DNA of 64,000 nt. Origin: Actinobacillus indolicus. Lineage in GTDB: Bacteria > Pseudomonadota > Gammaproteobacteria > Enterobacterales > Pasteurellaceae. How positions within the stretch are numbered: position 1 is the stretch's first letter; every line of letters begins with the position of its first letter. The stretch covers positions 141,564 through 205,563 of the forward strand of contig NZ_CABFKH010000003.1 of the NCBI RefSeq assembly GCF_901764975.1, read 5' to 3'. Below are positions 48,448 through 62,041 of the stretch, in pieces. The position numbers were made by a program, and so were the translations under genes. The notes under the pieces are model-generated. The model had not been told where the DNA came from. It did not search any database and saw only the letters and a list, made by a program, of their open reading frames with translations.

Positions 48448-49068
48448 TTAGAAGCTGATTGATGATTTGATTTTGGTTAATGTAGCTTCGCCGATACCTG
48501 ATACTTTAGCAAGTTCAGAAATATCTTTGATACCACCATTTTTGTTGCGATAGTCAATAATGGCTTGAGCTTTCGCTTCACCAATACCAGATAAGGTTTG
48601 TAGTGTTTTCGCATCTGCTGTATTGATATTGACTTTACTTGTTGTCGCAGATTTGGTTGTATTTTTTACAGAAGTAGCTTTTGTCGTTGCACTTTCTTTA
48701 GCGGTATTCACTGCATTTGTTGCAGAGGTTTTTGCCGAAGTTGCTTTCGCTGCTGCGTTTTCTTTCACAGTATTAACTGCGTTCGTTGCAGATGATTTGG
48801 CAGATGCTACTTTTGAGGCTGTATTATCTTTTACTGCACTTACAGCATTTGTTGCAGATGCTTTCGTTGAAGAAACTTTATCAGTTACTGAACTTTTTAC
48901 CGAAGAAACGGCATCTGTTGCAGTTGATTTTGCAGAACTTTTAGCAGAAGTCACCGCTTGTGTTGCGCTTTCTTTCATTGATGTTAATGGATTTGCTGTT
49001 TCTGCAAAAGAGGTTGAAGAAACAGCCATCGCAATACCGAGTGCAAGTAATGATTTTAATGATTTCAT
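48448..49068 (-). CDS. comEA: ComEA-like DNA-binding protein with long Ala/Ser/Lys repeat linker
   Basis: 206 aa. Sec signal peptide ending near SFA (residue 22). The C-terminal domain (about 143-206) is the double helix-hairpin-helix of ComEA/ComE1: VNINTADAKTLQTLSGIGEA, then ELAKVSGIGEATLTKIK. Family proteins bind incoming DNA in the periplasm during transformation. Between signal and HhH lie about 115 residues of repeat, of the form SSATNAVNTVKENAAAK, spaced 18-22 residues. H. influenzae ComE1 (112 aa) lacks such a long linker. The repeat resembles those of the two lipoproteins at 8.8-10.1 kb. A periplasmic tether is a guess. Confidence 0.75.
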   Translation of the reverse strand: MKSLKSLLALGIAMAVSSTSFAETANPLTSMKESATQAVTSAKSSAKSTATDAVSSVKSSVTDKVSSTKASATNAVSAVKDNTASKVASAKSSATNAVNTVKENAAAKATSAKTSATNAVNTAKESATTKATSVKNTTKSATTSKVNINTADAKTLQTLSGIGEAKAQAIIDYRNKNGGIKDISELAKVSGIGEATLTKIKSSISF

Positions 49069-49152
49069 GGAAAATCCTTATAAATAATAGATGAAATGAA
49101 AAAGAAATCGACACTAAGACTTTATATGTGGAAAGTAGTTCCAGTAAAAATG

Positions 49153-49187
49153 AAAAAGGCTATTTCCTGTTGAGAAAATAGCCTTTT
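49153..49187 (-). terminator. Terminator of frdABCD
   Basis: AAAAAGGCTATTT and AAATAGCCTTTTT around an 8-10-base loop, directly after the frdD stop on the minus strand. Confidence 0.88.
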
Positions 49188-49201
49188 TATCTTAACTTTG
49201 A

Positions 49202-49546
49202 TTATAAGTTAATCACAGCAAAAATCACGAGTACGCTGTAAAGGGCAGATAAGCCATAGAAAATCCAAGCGCCTGCTGGTACGTGAATTTTGAAATCATG
49301 TAATCCTAAATGCACACGATGCATACCACACCACATTGGGAAAATCAGTAATGCCAGAATAGCGAGTTTACCGATCCAAGTGTGAGCAAATGCAATAATG
49401 TTATCTGGGGTAATTAATCCAAAAGGTAGTAAGAAACCTAAGATTAATACGAGTACAGGAAAGAATACCGCACTAATAGCGCCGCCAGCACCAAAAAGTA
49501 GCCATACTGCAGGTTCATTTGAACGTGGAGGATTAAGTTTGTCCAT
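49202..49546 (-). CDS. frdD: Fumarate reductase membrane subunit D
   Basis: 114-aa inner-membrane anchor of fumarate reductase, three helices (about residues 17-42, 55-78, 92-113). With FrdC it anchors FrdAB and forms the menaquinol site. FrdD family features include [15 protein letters not shown] at the N-terminus. 12 bp after frdC. Confidence 0.93.
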   Translation of the reverse strand: MDKLNPPRSNEPAVWLLFGAGGAISAVFFPVLVLILGFLLPFGLITPDNIIAFAHTWIGKLAILALLIFPMWCGMHRVHLGLHDFKIHVPAGAWIFYGLSALYSVLVIFAVINL

Positions 49547-49558
49547 TTTATGCTCTCC

Positions 49559-49954
49559 CTATACCAAGATTAACGCTAAAAGGCTTACGAAAGCAGTAAT
49601 ACCCCAAAATACGCGAGAAACGAGTTTAACGTCAATGCGTTCATTTTTCACGATAACGTTCATCATTTGAGGTGCCATACCAAAGAAGGTAAAGCTATTT
49701 AATAATACTGCACCAAGGGTAATAATATTTAAAATTACTACTAATGGATTTTGTAAGAATGGAATGAAATTCTCTACAAATCCGTTCTCTTTTCCTAAGC
49801 ATGCTAAGCCGTAGAAAAGCACTAAACAGAACCAAATGGTTGGAACGGCGGTACTTTCACGCAAGACGTAGAATTTGTAAAAGTCTAACTTTTTCCACCA
49901 AGTTGGTTTGATTTCACGCACATATTTTTTGCGTTTACTTGCTGCTGTTGTCAT
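49559..49954 (-). CDS. frdC: Fumarate reductase membrane subunit C
   Basis: 131-aa inner-membrane anchor with three helices. YVREIKPTWWKKLDFYKFYVLRE at the N-terminus contains the conserved charged residues (Glu/Lys) near the quinol site. 10 bp after frdB. Confidence 0.93.
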   Translation of the reverse strand: MTTAASKRKKYVREIKPTWWKKLDFYKFYVLRESTAVPTIWFCLVLFYGLACLGKENGFVENFIPFLQNPLVVILNIITLGAVLLNSFTFFGMAPQMMNVIVKNERIDVKLVSRVFWGITAFVSLLALILV

Positions 49955-49964
49955 TTTACTCTCC

Positions 49965-50735
49965 TTACTTTTGCGGTTTTAACATAGCAAAGACATAGTC
50001 TTTCGCACTTTCGATCTTACCTTGGTTAACCGCAGAGGCAGGACCAACATGTTTCGGACAGACTTCAGAGCAGTAGCCGACAAACGTACAGCTCCAAACA
50101 CCATTTTTACCGTTGATAATCTTCATACGTTCTGTTTTACCATTATCACGGTTATCAAGGTTATAACGGTGAGCTAACGTTAATGCAGCAGGACCAACGA
50201 ATTCAGGGTTTAAACCAAATTGCGGACAAGCGGCATAGCATAAGCCACAGTTGATACACATTGAGAAGGTACGGTATTTCTCAAGCTGTGCTGGTGTTTG
50301 TTTAGTACGGCTTTTCGCAAGCTCTGCTGACGGATGCGGATTACCGTCAAGCTCAGGGGCTTTGTTATCAATAATGTATGGTTTGATGCTTTCTAAACTT
50401 TCGATGAAGTGGCTTAAATCTACGACTAAGTCACGTTCAATCGGGAAGTTAGCAAGTGGTTCAATACGCATATGTCCGCTGTAATCACGTAAGAATGTTT
50501 TACACGCAAGTTTAGGTTTGCCGTTTACCATCATGCCACAAGAGCCACAGATCGCCATACGGCAAGACCAACGGTATGAAAGTTCAGGCTCTAATTCATC
50601 TTTAATGTAGCCAAGTGCATCAAGTAACGAAGTTTGGCTATCATAAGGTACTTCATATTTTGTTAAGTACGGTTCGTTATCTTTTTCAGGGTTATAACGA
50701 AGCACTTCGACCGTCATTTTGCTTTGGTTAGTCAT
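49965..50735 (-). CDS. frdB: Fumarate reductase iron-sulfur subunit B
   Basis: 256 aa. Passes electrons from menaquinol to FrdA through three clusters. [2Fe-2S] ligands in [16 protein letters not shown]; [4Fe-4S] and [3Fe-4S] ligands in [16 protein letters not shown] and [15 protein letters not shown]. 6 bp after frdA. Confidence 0.96.
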   Translation of the reverse strand: MTNQSKMTVEVLRYNPEKDNEPYLTKYEVPYDSQTSLLDALGYIKDELEPELSYRWSCRMAICGSCGMMVNGKPKLACKTFLRDYSGHMRIEPLANFPIERDLVVDLSHFIESLESIKPYIIDNKAPELDGNPHPSAELAKSRTKQTPAQLEKYRTFSMCINCGLCYAACPQFGLNPEFVGPAALTLAHRYNLDNRDNGKTERMKIINGKNGVWSCTFVGYCSEVCPKHVGPASAVNQGKIESAKDYVFAMLKPQK

Positions 50736-50741
50736 CTTCTG

Positions 50742-52526
50742 TTACTCCTTTTTAGCTGCTTTTTCTTGAGCTTCTGCTTCTGCACCGTATACACGTTTAG
50801 CTGGTTGTGATTTGGTGATTTTCACATCGCTGTATTTGATAGTTGGTGCACCGTCTGCATTATAGAATGCAAGCGTATGTTTTAAGTAGTTCACATCATC
50901 ACGTTCTACATAGTCTAAACGTTGGTGAGCACCACGTGACTCTTTACGTTCTACCGCAGAAGATGAGATAGATTGTGCAACATCAAGGATATAACCAAGC
51001 TCAATTTTGTAGAGTAAGTCTGTATTAAATACGCTTGAAGTATCTTTCACTTTGATACGTTTATAACGCTCTTTCAACTCTGCAATTTTCGCTACGGTTT
51101 TTTCCATACTTTCTTGAGTACGATAGATACCACAGCCTTCTTCCATGGAATCGCCCATTTCATTACGGATTTGTGACCAAGATTCTTCACCTTCTTGGCG
51201 AGCTAATGCATAAACACGTTCTAAAACGCCTTGAGCTTGAGCATCAATCACAGCTTGATTACGTGGTGTTGCTTCCACTGCACGTTGAGCAGCCATTTCA
51301 CCAGCGACTTTACCGAATACAACTAGTTCAGCAAGAGAATTAGAACCTAAACGATTTGCACCATGTAAGCCTGAAGAAGCACATTCGCCCACAGCAAATA
51401 AGCCTTTGATGCAAGTTTCTGCTTTCTGATCCACTTCAATACCGCCCATGGTATAGTGAACTACTGGACGAACTGGAATTGGTGCTTTAGCAGGATCGAC
51501 ACCTTCATAAGCTTTTGCTAATTCACAAATAAACGGTAAACGTTCGTGTAAGTATTTTTCACCTAAGTGACGAAGATCAAGATGAACAACGTCAACGCCT
51601 TTTGCTGTTTTTAAGGTATTACCTTTGCGCCATTCTTGCCAGAATGCTTGAGAAACTTTATCACGCGGACCAAGTTCCATATATTTATTTTCAGGTTTAC
51701 CGATTGGTGTTTCTGGTCCTAAGCCATAATCTTGTAAGTAACGATAGCCATCTTTATTGACTAAGATACCACCTTCACCACGACAGCCTTCAGTCATTAA
51801 GATACCTGTATTTGGCAAGCCTGTTGGGTGGTATTGAACAAATTCCATATCACGAAGTGGAACACCATGACGATAAGCCATAGATAAACCATCACCTGTT
51901 ACGATACCGCCATTAGTATTGAAACGATAAGCACGGCAACCACCACCTGTTGCGATAACGACTGCATTTGCATTGATTTGAACGAATGTTCCTTCCATCA
52001 TGTTCATCGCAACGCAGCCACGCGCTTGGCCGTCATCTACAAGAATATCGACAACAAAGTGTTCATCAAAACGAATGATTTGCGGATATTTAATTGAGGT
52101 TTGGAATAGTGTGTGTAATAAGTGGAAACCCGTTTTATCGGCAGCGAACCAAGTACGCTCGATTTTCATCCCACCGAAACGGCGTACGTTAACATCGCCA
52201 TCTTCTTTACGACTCCAAGGACAGCCCCAACGCTCTAATTGCGTCATTTCAACTGGCGAGTGTTCTACGAAATATTCAACGACATCTTGTTCGCAAAGCC
52301 AGTCACCACCCCCTACGGTATCGTGGAAGTGTTTGTCGTAAGAATCGGTTTCTTTAATAACTGCTGCTGCTCCACCTTCTGCGGCAACCGTATGGCTACG
52401 CATTGGATAAACTTTAGAAATTAGAGCAATTTTAAGATTTGGATTCGCCTCAGCTGCTGCGATAGCTGCACGTAAACCGCCGCCACCTGCACCCACAATT
52501 GCAACATCTACATTGACAGTTTGCAC
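50742..52526 (-). CDS. frdA: Fumarate reductase flavoprotein subunit A
   Basis: Reduces fumarate to succinate as terminal step of anaerobic respiration. 594 aa. FAD motif AIVGAGGGGLRAAIAAAEA; the covalent FAD-linking His in MRSHTVAAEGG; active-site TEGCRGEGGILVN with catalytic Arg; HPTGLPNTG near the substrate site; and GVHYTMGGIEVD-like (VVHYTMGGIEVD) helical domain. First gene of the operon. GAGGAAAT lies before the GTG-adjacent start region; ATG at 52526 is used. The start of the transcript is unclear, see the upstream region. Confidence 0.96.
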   Translation of the reverse strand: MQTVNVDVAIVGAGGGGLRAAIAAAEANPNLKIALISKVYPMRSHTVAAEGGAAAVIKETDSYDKHFHDTVGGGDWLCEQDVVEYFVEHSPVEMTQLERWGCPWSRKEDGDVNVRRFGGMKIERTWFAADKTGFHLLHTLFQTSIKYPQIIRFDEHFVVDILVDDGQARGCVAMNMMEGTFVQINANAVVIATGGGCRAYRFNTNGGIVTGDGLSMAYRHGVPLRDMEFVQYHPTGLPNTGILMTEGCRGEGGILVNKDGYRYLQDYGLGPETPIGKPENKYMELGPRDKVSQAFWQEWRKGNTLKTAKGVDVVHLDLRHLGEKYLHERLPFICELAKAYEGVDPAKAPIPVRPVVHYTMGGIEVDQKAETCIKGLFAVGECASSGLHGANRLGSNSLAELVVFGKVAGEMAAQRAVEATPRNQAVIDAQAQGVLERVYALARQEGEESWSQIRNEMGDSMEEGCGIYRTQESMEKTVAKIAELKERYKRIKVKDTSSVFNTDLLYKIELGYILDVAQSISSSAVERKESRGAHQRLDYVERDDVNYLKHTLAFYNADGAPTIKYSDVKITKSQPAKRVYGAEAEAQEKAAKKE

Positions 52527-52850
52527 GATTTCCTCCTTGGGAAAGTAAAATATATCAACTTAAACTAAAGATATTTTGCCATTAATTTTGGTATTTTATA
52601 ATCCATTTTTACAATTTGTTAACATAAAAAAGGCAGTTTTGTGATCTGCCTCAAAAAACATTTTTGCTATCCTTGGTGTATTGATAATTGCTCTTATCTA
52701 CCTTAAAAAAGGGTGAGCTATCACAACTATCTGTATGATTTTTATTTGAAAATTATGAGGGGAATATATATAAAAAGTGAAATTGATAGTACTTTTATCT
52801 TCTTATTGATAAACTTTCTCCAAACTTCAAAGTAATTGTAAGGGGATAAT
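52527..52850. promoter_or_regulatory. frdA upstream region with a minus-strand terminator-like hairpin
   Basis: 324 bp with no ORF I can support, lying between divergent frdA and a lipoprotein gene. On the minus strand, GAGGCAG, a 9-base loop, CTGCCT and a T-run (about 52629-52655) look like an intrinsic terminator about 100 bases upstream of frdA, although no minus-strand gene precedes it. It could be an attenuator in a long frdA leader or the end of a small RNA. I see no clean FNR or ArcA box. Confidence 0.45.
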
Positions 52851-53420
52851 ATGCGTAATAAATTATTTCTATTAAGTATAGTTGTATCACTCATGGGATG
52901 TACCGCTGCCACTCAACAAAATACCTCTTTTCCAGGGGAATTTATTGGTGCGGATTATCTTTTGTCAGAACAAGATGCTGAGCGTTGGGCTATAGCGAGC
53001 CGTCAAGCTGAACAATGTATCTATCCTAATTTAACGAAAATCCAGCAACAGCATTTTGGAAAAGAGGATGCGTATATTCATGCTCAGTATGTATTTTTCT
53101 ACCCATTAGAAAAAATTATTGGTGAAGAGTATGTCAAAATGATCCAAGAGGATGAAAAATCCATGGGATATGCACAGTTGCAATTTAAAAAATTTAAACA
53201 TAGTGAAGCTAAACCATTAAAAATGTCAGAATGTGAAATTTTACGCATTCAAGCTAAAAATGATCTTGCTGTGGTAAAAGGACAATACAGTAGCGGTATG
53301 GTTGAAGATGTCTCAACTTCTAAGGAAGATCGCTCTAGTAAAAATGGAGATAAAGTCGCGACCGGAGATAATAAATTTTTCTTTGATATTATTAAATGGG
53401 GAGCAGCTTTGCTACTCTAA
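52851..53420 (+). CDS. Lipoprotein of unknown function
   Basis: 189 aa, not recognised. A type II signal ends in lipobox LMGC (Cys17), so it is probably lipid-anchored. The mature part has a predicted globular region (about 30-140; e.g. [20 protein letters not shown]) with two further Cys, then a polar stretch ([18 protein letters not shown]) and a short hydrophobic end, [13 protein letters not shown]. Its stop overlaps the start of the glycosidase-domain gene by one base, so the pair is co-translated and likely functionally linked. AT-rich with a strong ribosome site (AGGGG). Confidence 0.7.
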   Translation: MRNKLFLLSIVVSLMGCTAATQQNTSFPGEFIGADYLLSEQDAERWAIASRQAEQCIYPNLTKIQQQHFGKEDAYIHAQYVFFYPLEKIIGEEYVKMIQEDEKSMGYAQLQFKKFKHSEAKPLKMSECEILRIQAKNDLAVVKGQYSSGMVEDVSTSKEDRSSKNGDKVATGDNKFFFDIIKWGAALLL

Positions 53421-54178
53421 TGAAAAAATATCTACTACTTTCTTTATTCTTTATACCAACTATACAGGCTGAGTTAAACTCAGCTTGTGCAAGAATCTAT
53501 CAAGAAAATTCATATATCCATATTGCCCAAATCAATTTATCTTGTCCTAATCTAACTATACAAGGAACTTCTCCTAAAGATAAAGGAATGACAGTCTCTG
53601 AGTTTGCCCAGAAATATCATACCGATATTGCGATTAATGCTAATTTCTTTAAAAAAGATCTGACCCCGTTAGGGCTTACTATTACCAATGGAGTCCGTTG
53701 GGAAGGTACCATAGATACACGCTCTCGAACGATCTTTGCATGTACTGCGGATAATAAATGCACTATTGAAGCCAAAGGACAAGCAACAAGAATCAATCCA
53801 AAATGGCGTGTTGCCATTTCAGGATGGCAATATTTTAATCACAAAACGTCAAAGTTTGAGTGTGCTGCACAGGATAAAATAGGATGCTCTCAAGATATCT
53901 TCAGCGGCAGACATCCACGCACCATGATAGGATTAGATGAGACACAAAACTTATTGTATCTAGTTGTGGTGGAAGGGCGCTTGTTAAGCTTTAGTGGCAT
54001 GAATTTAGATGAGCTTGCTAAGCTTGCAGCTCAACTTGGGTTAACGAAGGCGATTAATTTAGATGGTGGGGGTAGTTCTACCTTTGTTGTAGGTTCTCAA
54101 CGTTTATCAGATCTCCCTATATTTCAAGGCAACGAACGCAATGTGGCGAATCATCTAGGTATCTTGTTTAAAAAATAG
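53420..54178 (+). CDS. Secreted phosphodiester-glycosidase-domain protein (NAGPA-like)
   Basis: 252 aa from ATG 53420; an earlier in-frame ATG at 53396 lies in the upstream gene. A Sec signal peptide ([17 protein letters not shown]) precedes a domain of the NAGPA/phosphodiester glycosidase family. Visible motifs: DIAINANFFKKD near residue 70, RHPRTMIGLDE near 170 and the signature INLDGGGSSTFVVGSQRL near 213-230. In the human enzyme this domain removes GlcNAc from GlcNAc-1-P-mannose. Bacterial members are mostly uncharacterised and may act on surface glycan phosphodiesters. Coupled to the preceding lipoprotein gene. Confidence 0.82.
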   Translation: MKKYLLLSLFFIPTIQAELNSACARIYQENSYIHIAQINLSCPNLTIQGTSPKDKGMTVSEFAQKYHTDIAINANFFKKDLTPLGLTITNGVRWEGTIDTRSRTIFACTADNKCTIEAKGQATRINPKWRVAISGWQYFNHKTSKFECAAQDKIGCSQDIFSGRHPRTMIGLDETQNLLYLVVVEGRLLSFSGMNLDELAKLAAQLGLTKAINLDGGGSSTFVVGSQRLSDLPIFQGNERNVANHLGILFKK

Positions 54179-54195
54179 ATTTCTTATTCTTATAC

Positions 54196-54241
54196 AAAAA
54201 GGACTGAGATAGAGAGAAAGTTCTCTCATTCAGTCCTTTTA
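54196..54241. terminator. Long convergent terminator between the glycosidase gene and ccmF
   Basis: AAAAGGACTGA on the left pairs with TCAGTCCTTTT on the right, with a second inner stem AGAGAGAA/TTCTCTC. A and T tracts on both sides suit termination of both convergent genes. Confidence 0.85.
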
Positions 54242-54258
54242 TATGAAGAAAATAATTA

Positions 54259-56211
54259 TTATTGAGTAACAGGTTTTGCTACTTTCAAGCGATAACGTCT
54301 ATCCATCATACAAAGTATGCCACCAATGGACATAAACAAGCCACCGAACCAAATCCAACGGATAAACGGTTTGTAGTATAAACGTACGCCCCAAGAGCCA
54401 TCTTCTAAACGTTCACCTAAGGCAGCATAGAGATCTCGACTAAATCCCCAGTCAATCGCAGCTTCAGTCATACCCATTTTACTAACATTGTAAAAGCGTT
54501 TTTCTGCGTGTAGCGTGGCTTCATATTTACCATTTCGATGAATTTCAATATCCGCTGTGCCACCAATATAGTTTGCCCCATTTGAGTCACGAATACCCTT
54601 AAAGGTAAAGCTGTAATCTAAAATTTCAACTTTGTCGCCAACATTCATTCGTACATCTTTTTCGATACTGTAATTTTGGCTAAAGGCAATGCCAAACACG
54701 GACATTGCAACCCCTAAGTGAGCCAACACCATTCCCCAATGGGAGCGAGAAAGTTTCAAAATACCTTGCAAGAAACTGTGACGATGTGTTGCTCGTTGAT
54801 GTAGTTCATACAAACTCAGTGCCACGATAATTACAGACATCATTGTCCCTAATACAACGCTGACCGTAATTTTGCTGGCAAAAAGATAAGGCAAGCCAAA
54901 GCCGAGTAATACCATTACGGCTAATGAAATGAGTACAGGCTTACGGATAGCAGAAACCTGATCTCGACGCCATTTTACAAGCGGTCCGATCCCTAATAAA
55001 AATGCAAAAGGCACCATTAAGATCATAAACATTTGATCGAAGAAAGGCGCACCGATAGAAATTGTCCCTAAACCAATTTGCTTATGAATTAACGGCAAAA
55101 TCGTGCCTAAAAAGACTACCGACAAAAACGCCATCAATAGCACATTATTGAGTAATAACATTGACTCTCGTGAGTAACGCTCTGAATTATCTAAGCTCTT
55201 AATTTTACTGCCTTGATAAGCGTAAAGTAGTAGCGAACCGCCAATCACAACCACGAGATAAGCCAAAATATATAAGCCCCGAGTTGGATCAGAAGCAAAA
55301 GCGTGAACCGACACTAAAATCCCTGAACGCACTAAAAACGTACCGAGTAAACAGAGTGAAAAGGCAAGAATAGCCAGCAATACCGTCCACGCTTTGAAAG
55401 TACTACGTTTTTCCGTAACGGCTAACGAGTGAATTAATGCCGTACCGGCAATCCACGGCATTAACGAGGCATTTTCCACAGGATCCCAGAACCACCAACC
55501 GCCCCAGCCAAGCTCGTAGTATGCCCACCAAGAGCCGAGTACAATACCTAATGTTAAAAAGACCCACGCTGCCATTGTCCAAGGACGTGACCATCTCGCC
55601 CAAGCGGTATCAAGACGACCCGTCATCAAAGAAGCAATAGCAAAAGCAAAGGCAACAGAAAAGCCCACATAGCCCATATACAGTAACGGCGGGTGGAAAA
55701 TTAAGCCAACATCTTGCAACATCGGATTAAGCTCCCGACCATCAACAGGAAAATCAGGGAAAGTTCGGTTAAACGGATTAGACGTAAACAGAATAAAGAC
55801 TAAAAAGCCAATACTGACCAAGCCCATTACGCCCAATACACGGGCTACGGCTTCTTCAGGCATTTGTCGGCTGAATGTCGCAACGGCAACACTCCAAAGG
55901 GAAAGTAGCCAAATCCAGAGTAATAAAGAGCCTTCATGAGAACCCCAAACAGCAGAAAGGCGATACTCTAACGGTAAAGTACTATTGGAGTTATTCACCA
56001 CATACTGCACGGTAAAATCATTGACGGCAAACAGATAAAAAAGCGAGCCAAACGAAATAGATAAGGCTAAGAAAACCGCCCTCGTCATCGGACGAGCTAA
56101 CGCAATCAGGCTTGCATTTTGTTTATGAGCGCCAACAAGCGGTAAGATCGCCAATAAAATTGCCAATGCGAGAGCAAGAGCAAGGGTATAGTTACCTAAT
56201 TCAGCAATCAT
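54259..56211 (-). CDS. ccmF: Cytochrome c heme lyase subunit CcmF
   Basis: Large inner-membrane protein (650 aa, about 15 helices) that takes heme from CcmE and joins it to apocytochrome c with CcmH. The tryptophan-rich WWD heme-handling domain is clear: [19 protein letters not shown]. Conserved His residues on periplasmic loops ([22 protein letters not shown]) are present. Overlaps ccmE by 4 bp. No other ccm gene is adjacent. Confidence 0.95.
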   Translation of the reverse strand: MIAELGNYTLALALALAILLAILPLVGAHKQNASLIALARPMTRAVFLALSISFGSLFYLFAVNDFTVQYVVNNSNSTLPLEYRLSAVWGSHEGSLLLWIWLLSLWSVAVATFSRQMPEEAVARVLGVMGLVSIGFLVFILFTSNPFNRTFPDFPVDGRELNPMLQDVGLIFHPPLLYMGYVGFSVAFAFAIASLMTGRLDTAWARWSRPWTMAAWVFLTLGIVLGSWWAYYELGWGGWWFWDPVENASLMPWIAGTALIHSLAVTEKRSTFKAWTVLLAILAFSLCLLGTFLVRSGILVSVHAFASDPTRGLYILAYLVVVIGGSLLLYAYQGSKIKSLDNSERYSRESMLLLNNVLLMAFLSVVFLGTILPLIHKQIGLGTISIGAPFFDQMFMILMVPFAFLLGIGPLVKWRRDQVSAIRKPVLISLAVMVLLGFGLPYLFASKITVSVVLGTMMSVIIVALSLYELHQRATHRHSFLQGILKLSRSHWGMVLAHLGVAMSVFGIAFSQNYSIEKDVRMNVGDKVEILDYSFTFKGIRDSNGANYIGGTADIEIHRNGKYEATLHAEKRFYNVSKMGMTEAAIDWGFSRDLYAALGERLEDGSWGVRLYYKPFIRWIWFGGLFMSIGGILCMMDRRYRLKVAKPVTQ

Positions 56212-56741
56212 TTATTTTCTCCCGATGACAGAGGGATCTGCGTTGCATCACGTTCTGATTTTCCTTTCAGATCGGCTTCTGAAATCCCCATCGGCTGATG
56301 TTGCTTTTTCATCTGATCGCCTAACTCGGGTGGCATATAGTTTTCATCGTGTTTAGCTAACACTTCTGTCGCTTTCAGTTTTGTTGGTTCAATTAACGTA
56401 CCTTGTGCCACAATCCCTTGCCCTTCACGGAATAGATCAGGCAAAATTCCTTCATATTCCACTTGAATTGCAGGCCCAATATCATTGAGGTCAAAGGTCA
56501 CTTTAAGAGTCTTCTCATCACGCTTCACAGAACCATCAACAACCATACCCCCTACACGAATACGCTGTCCAACTTCAGGCTTGGTTTTCGGGTCATCATT
56601 TTTACCATAGATAATCTCTGATGGCGTATAGAATAAGTCAATGTTTTGGCTTAACGCATATAAGGTTAAACCAACAGCAACGGCAAGCCCACTTAACACT
56701 GCCAGTACCACTTTCAATCTAGATTTGCGTCTTGGGTTCAT
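56208..56741 (-). CDS. ccmE: Heme chaperone CcmE
   Basis: Periplasmic, membrane-anchored protein that binds heme covalently on a His and hands it to CcmF. 177 aa from ATG 56741 (GAGGT upstream); the frame opens at 56765. One N-terminal anchor helix (about 10-32), then a beta-barrel with [12 protein letters not shown] and the heme-binding His131 in [13 protein letters not shown] Pasteurellaceae-like polar C-terminal tail follows. Overlaps ccmF by 4 bp. Confidence 0.94.
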   Translation of the reverse strand: MNPRRKSRLKVVLAVLSGLAVAVGLTLYALSQNIDLFYTPSEIIYGKNDDPKTKPEVGQRIRVGGMVVDGSVKRDEKTLKVTFDLNDIGPAIQVEYEGILPDLFREGQGIVAQGTLIEPTKLKATEVLAKHDENYMPPELGDQMKKQHQPMGISEADLKGKSERDATQIPLSSGENK

Positions 56742-56908
56742 AAAAACCTCGTTGTAATCACTCAAAAATCAAATAGAAAAATTAAAGTGCTATCCTAACA
56801 AAAAAACCGACAACAATCGTCAATTATTCTTATGTCTTTTGATTTAAATAGTATTTTTATCTGCAAAAGAGATAGGAGATGACGTTTTTGGGCAATTTAG
56901 TTCCACGA

Positions 56909-57784
56909 TTATGCTTGCCAAGCTAGTTTTGGTCCTACTGGTATAATTCGAGTCGGGTTTAGTTCTGTCATCGAATAGAAATAATGCGTCTTACTAAACT
57001 CAATATCTACCGTCGATTTAATTTTCTCTATAGCATAGAGATCCATCATATAACGATATAAGTGTTGGAATTCAACCAGTGATTTTTGATTGCATTTGAA
57101 TAGATTTTCATATACTGCTTCAAATCGGATTAATGTTGGAAACAAGAAAAAATCGGATAAGGTAATTTGTTCGCCAAATAAGTAACGTTGTGTTGCCAGA
57201 CGATCATCTAAATACTGAAGGCTAGCAAAAAGTTTACATAATTCCTTTTCATATTTATCTTGAGTGTGACTACGAGCAACAGTGTAAACTTGGCTGTTAA
57301 TGTTTGTAATCAACCACTGGTTAAGTTGAATAATACTTTCCTTTAACTTATCAGGCGTTAATTCATAGGGAAATTTTGCTAACGGAAGCCATTTCGTTGA
57401 AAGTTCAAGTGATAAATCGGCAGAAGTGTTACTTGCAATACATTTTTCTTTTTTATCCCAAAAGACAGGTACTACAACACGTCCTGAAAAATCGGATTTA
57501 TGTTTTAGATAAAGATCGCTTAATTTTTTCGTGTTGTAGAGGGGATCTGGATATTGTTCGCTAAACACCCAGCCATCAATCATTTTCGGATCCAATGTTG
57601 AAGATGAAATAGAATGACCTAACTCTAAGTAGTGAATAACGAGGTTAACTCTGTGAGCATAGGGGCAAGCTAAAGAAAAATAGAGATGGTAGCGATCTGC
57701 TTCTGGGGTTGTTTGAGTAGGAATGATATCAGTATGGACAAGTGTTTCATCTTGTGTCCATACGCCTTTATTTAATACTGGCAT
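56909..57784 (-). CDS. yqjG: Glutathionyl-hydroquinone reductase-like protein (GST fold, YqjG/ECM4 family)
   Basis: 291 aa. Omega-like GST fold with the catalytic Cys40 in LACPYAHRVNL (family consensus ACPWAHR, here Tyr for Trp) and the C-terminal signature HYFYSMTELNPTRIIPVGP. Family enzymes reduce S-glutathionyl-hydroquinones using glutathione. Activity here is inferred. The gene is divergent from lacZ and shares its upstream region. Confidence 0.85.
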   Translation of the reverse strand: MPVLNKGVWTQDETLVHTDIIPTQTTPEADRYHLYFSLACPYAHRVNLVIHYLELGHSISSSTLDPKMIDGWVFSEQYPDPLYNTKKLSDLYLKHKSDFSGRVVVPVFWDKKEKCIASNTSADLSLELSTKWLPLAKFPYELTPDKLKESIIQLNQWLITNINSQVYTVARSHTQDKYEKELCKLFASLQYLDDRLATQRYLFGEQITLSDFFLFPTLIRFEAVYENLFKCNQKSLVEFQHLYRYMMDLYAIEKIKSTVDIEFSKTHYFYSMTELNPTRIIPVGPKLAWQA

Positions 57785-57922
57785 TCATTGTCCTATGGGA
57801 TGAAGTAATGTTATGTGGGCAATTATACCTTGTTTTAAAACACACGACTATGTGTGGTTTTGAATACCGTTTTGCAAAATCTTCTTTAAATCTGACCGCT
57901 TGTATCCAAAACAACCACGATT

Positions 57923-57938
57923 TGTGAACTATTTCACA
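57923..57938 (+). promoter_or_regulatory. CRP (cAMP receptor protein) site upstream of lacZ
   Basis: TGTGA-ACTATT-TCACA, a perfect 5-6-5 CRP consensus. Centre at 57930.5, about 70 bases upstream of the predicted lacZ start of transcription, a distance used by class I CRP promoters. Confidence 0.8.
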
Positions 57939-57946
57939 CTTCTTAA

Positions 57947-61921
<3,975 letters not shown>

Positions 61922-62041
61922 AGCCTAACCCTTTTATTAAGTGACAGTTAATAGTGTATTAAGTAAATCATCTATTATCAAATTATTATTGCTCTTTATA
62001 ATGCCTGCTTTTCATTTCAACAATACATCAAGGAAAGCAAA

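Noticed and set aside
48623..49087. Plus-strand ORF opposite the comEA-like gene
   Set aside because: Same artefact of repetitive Ala/Ser/Lys codons; product is low-complexity with no family features.
52711..52726. CRP site GTGAGCTATCAC upstream of frdA
   Set aside because: Half-sites are 4 bases apart rather than 6, so spacing is wrong for CRP.
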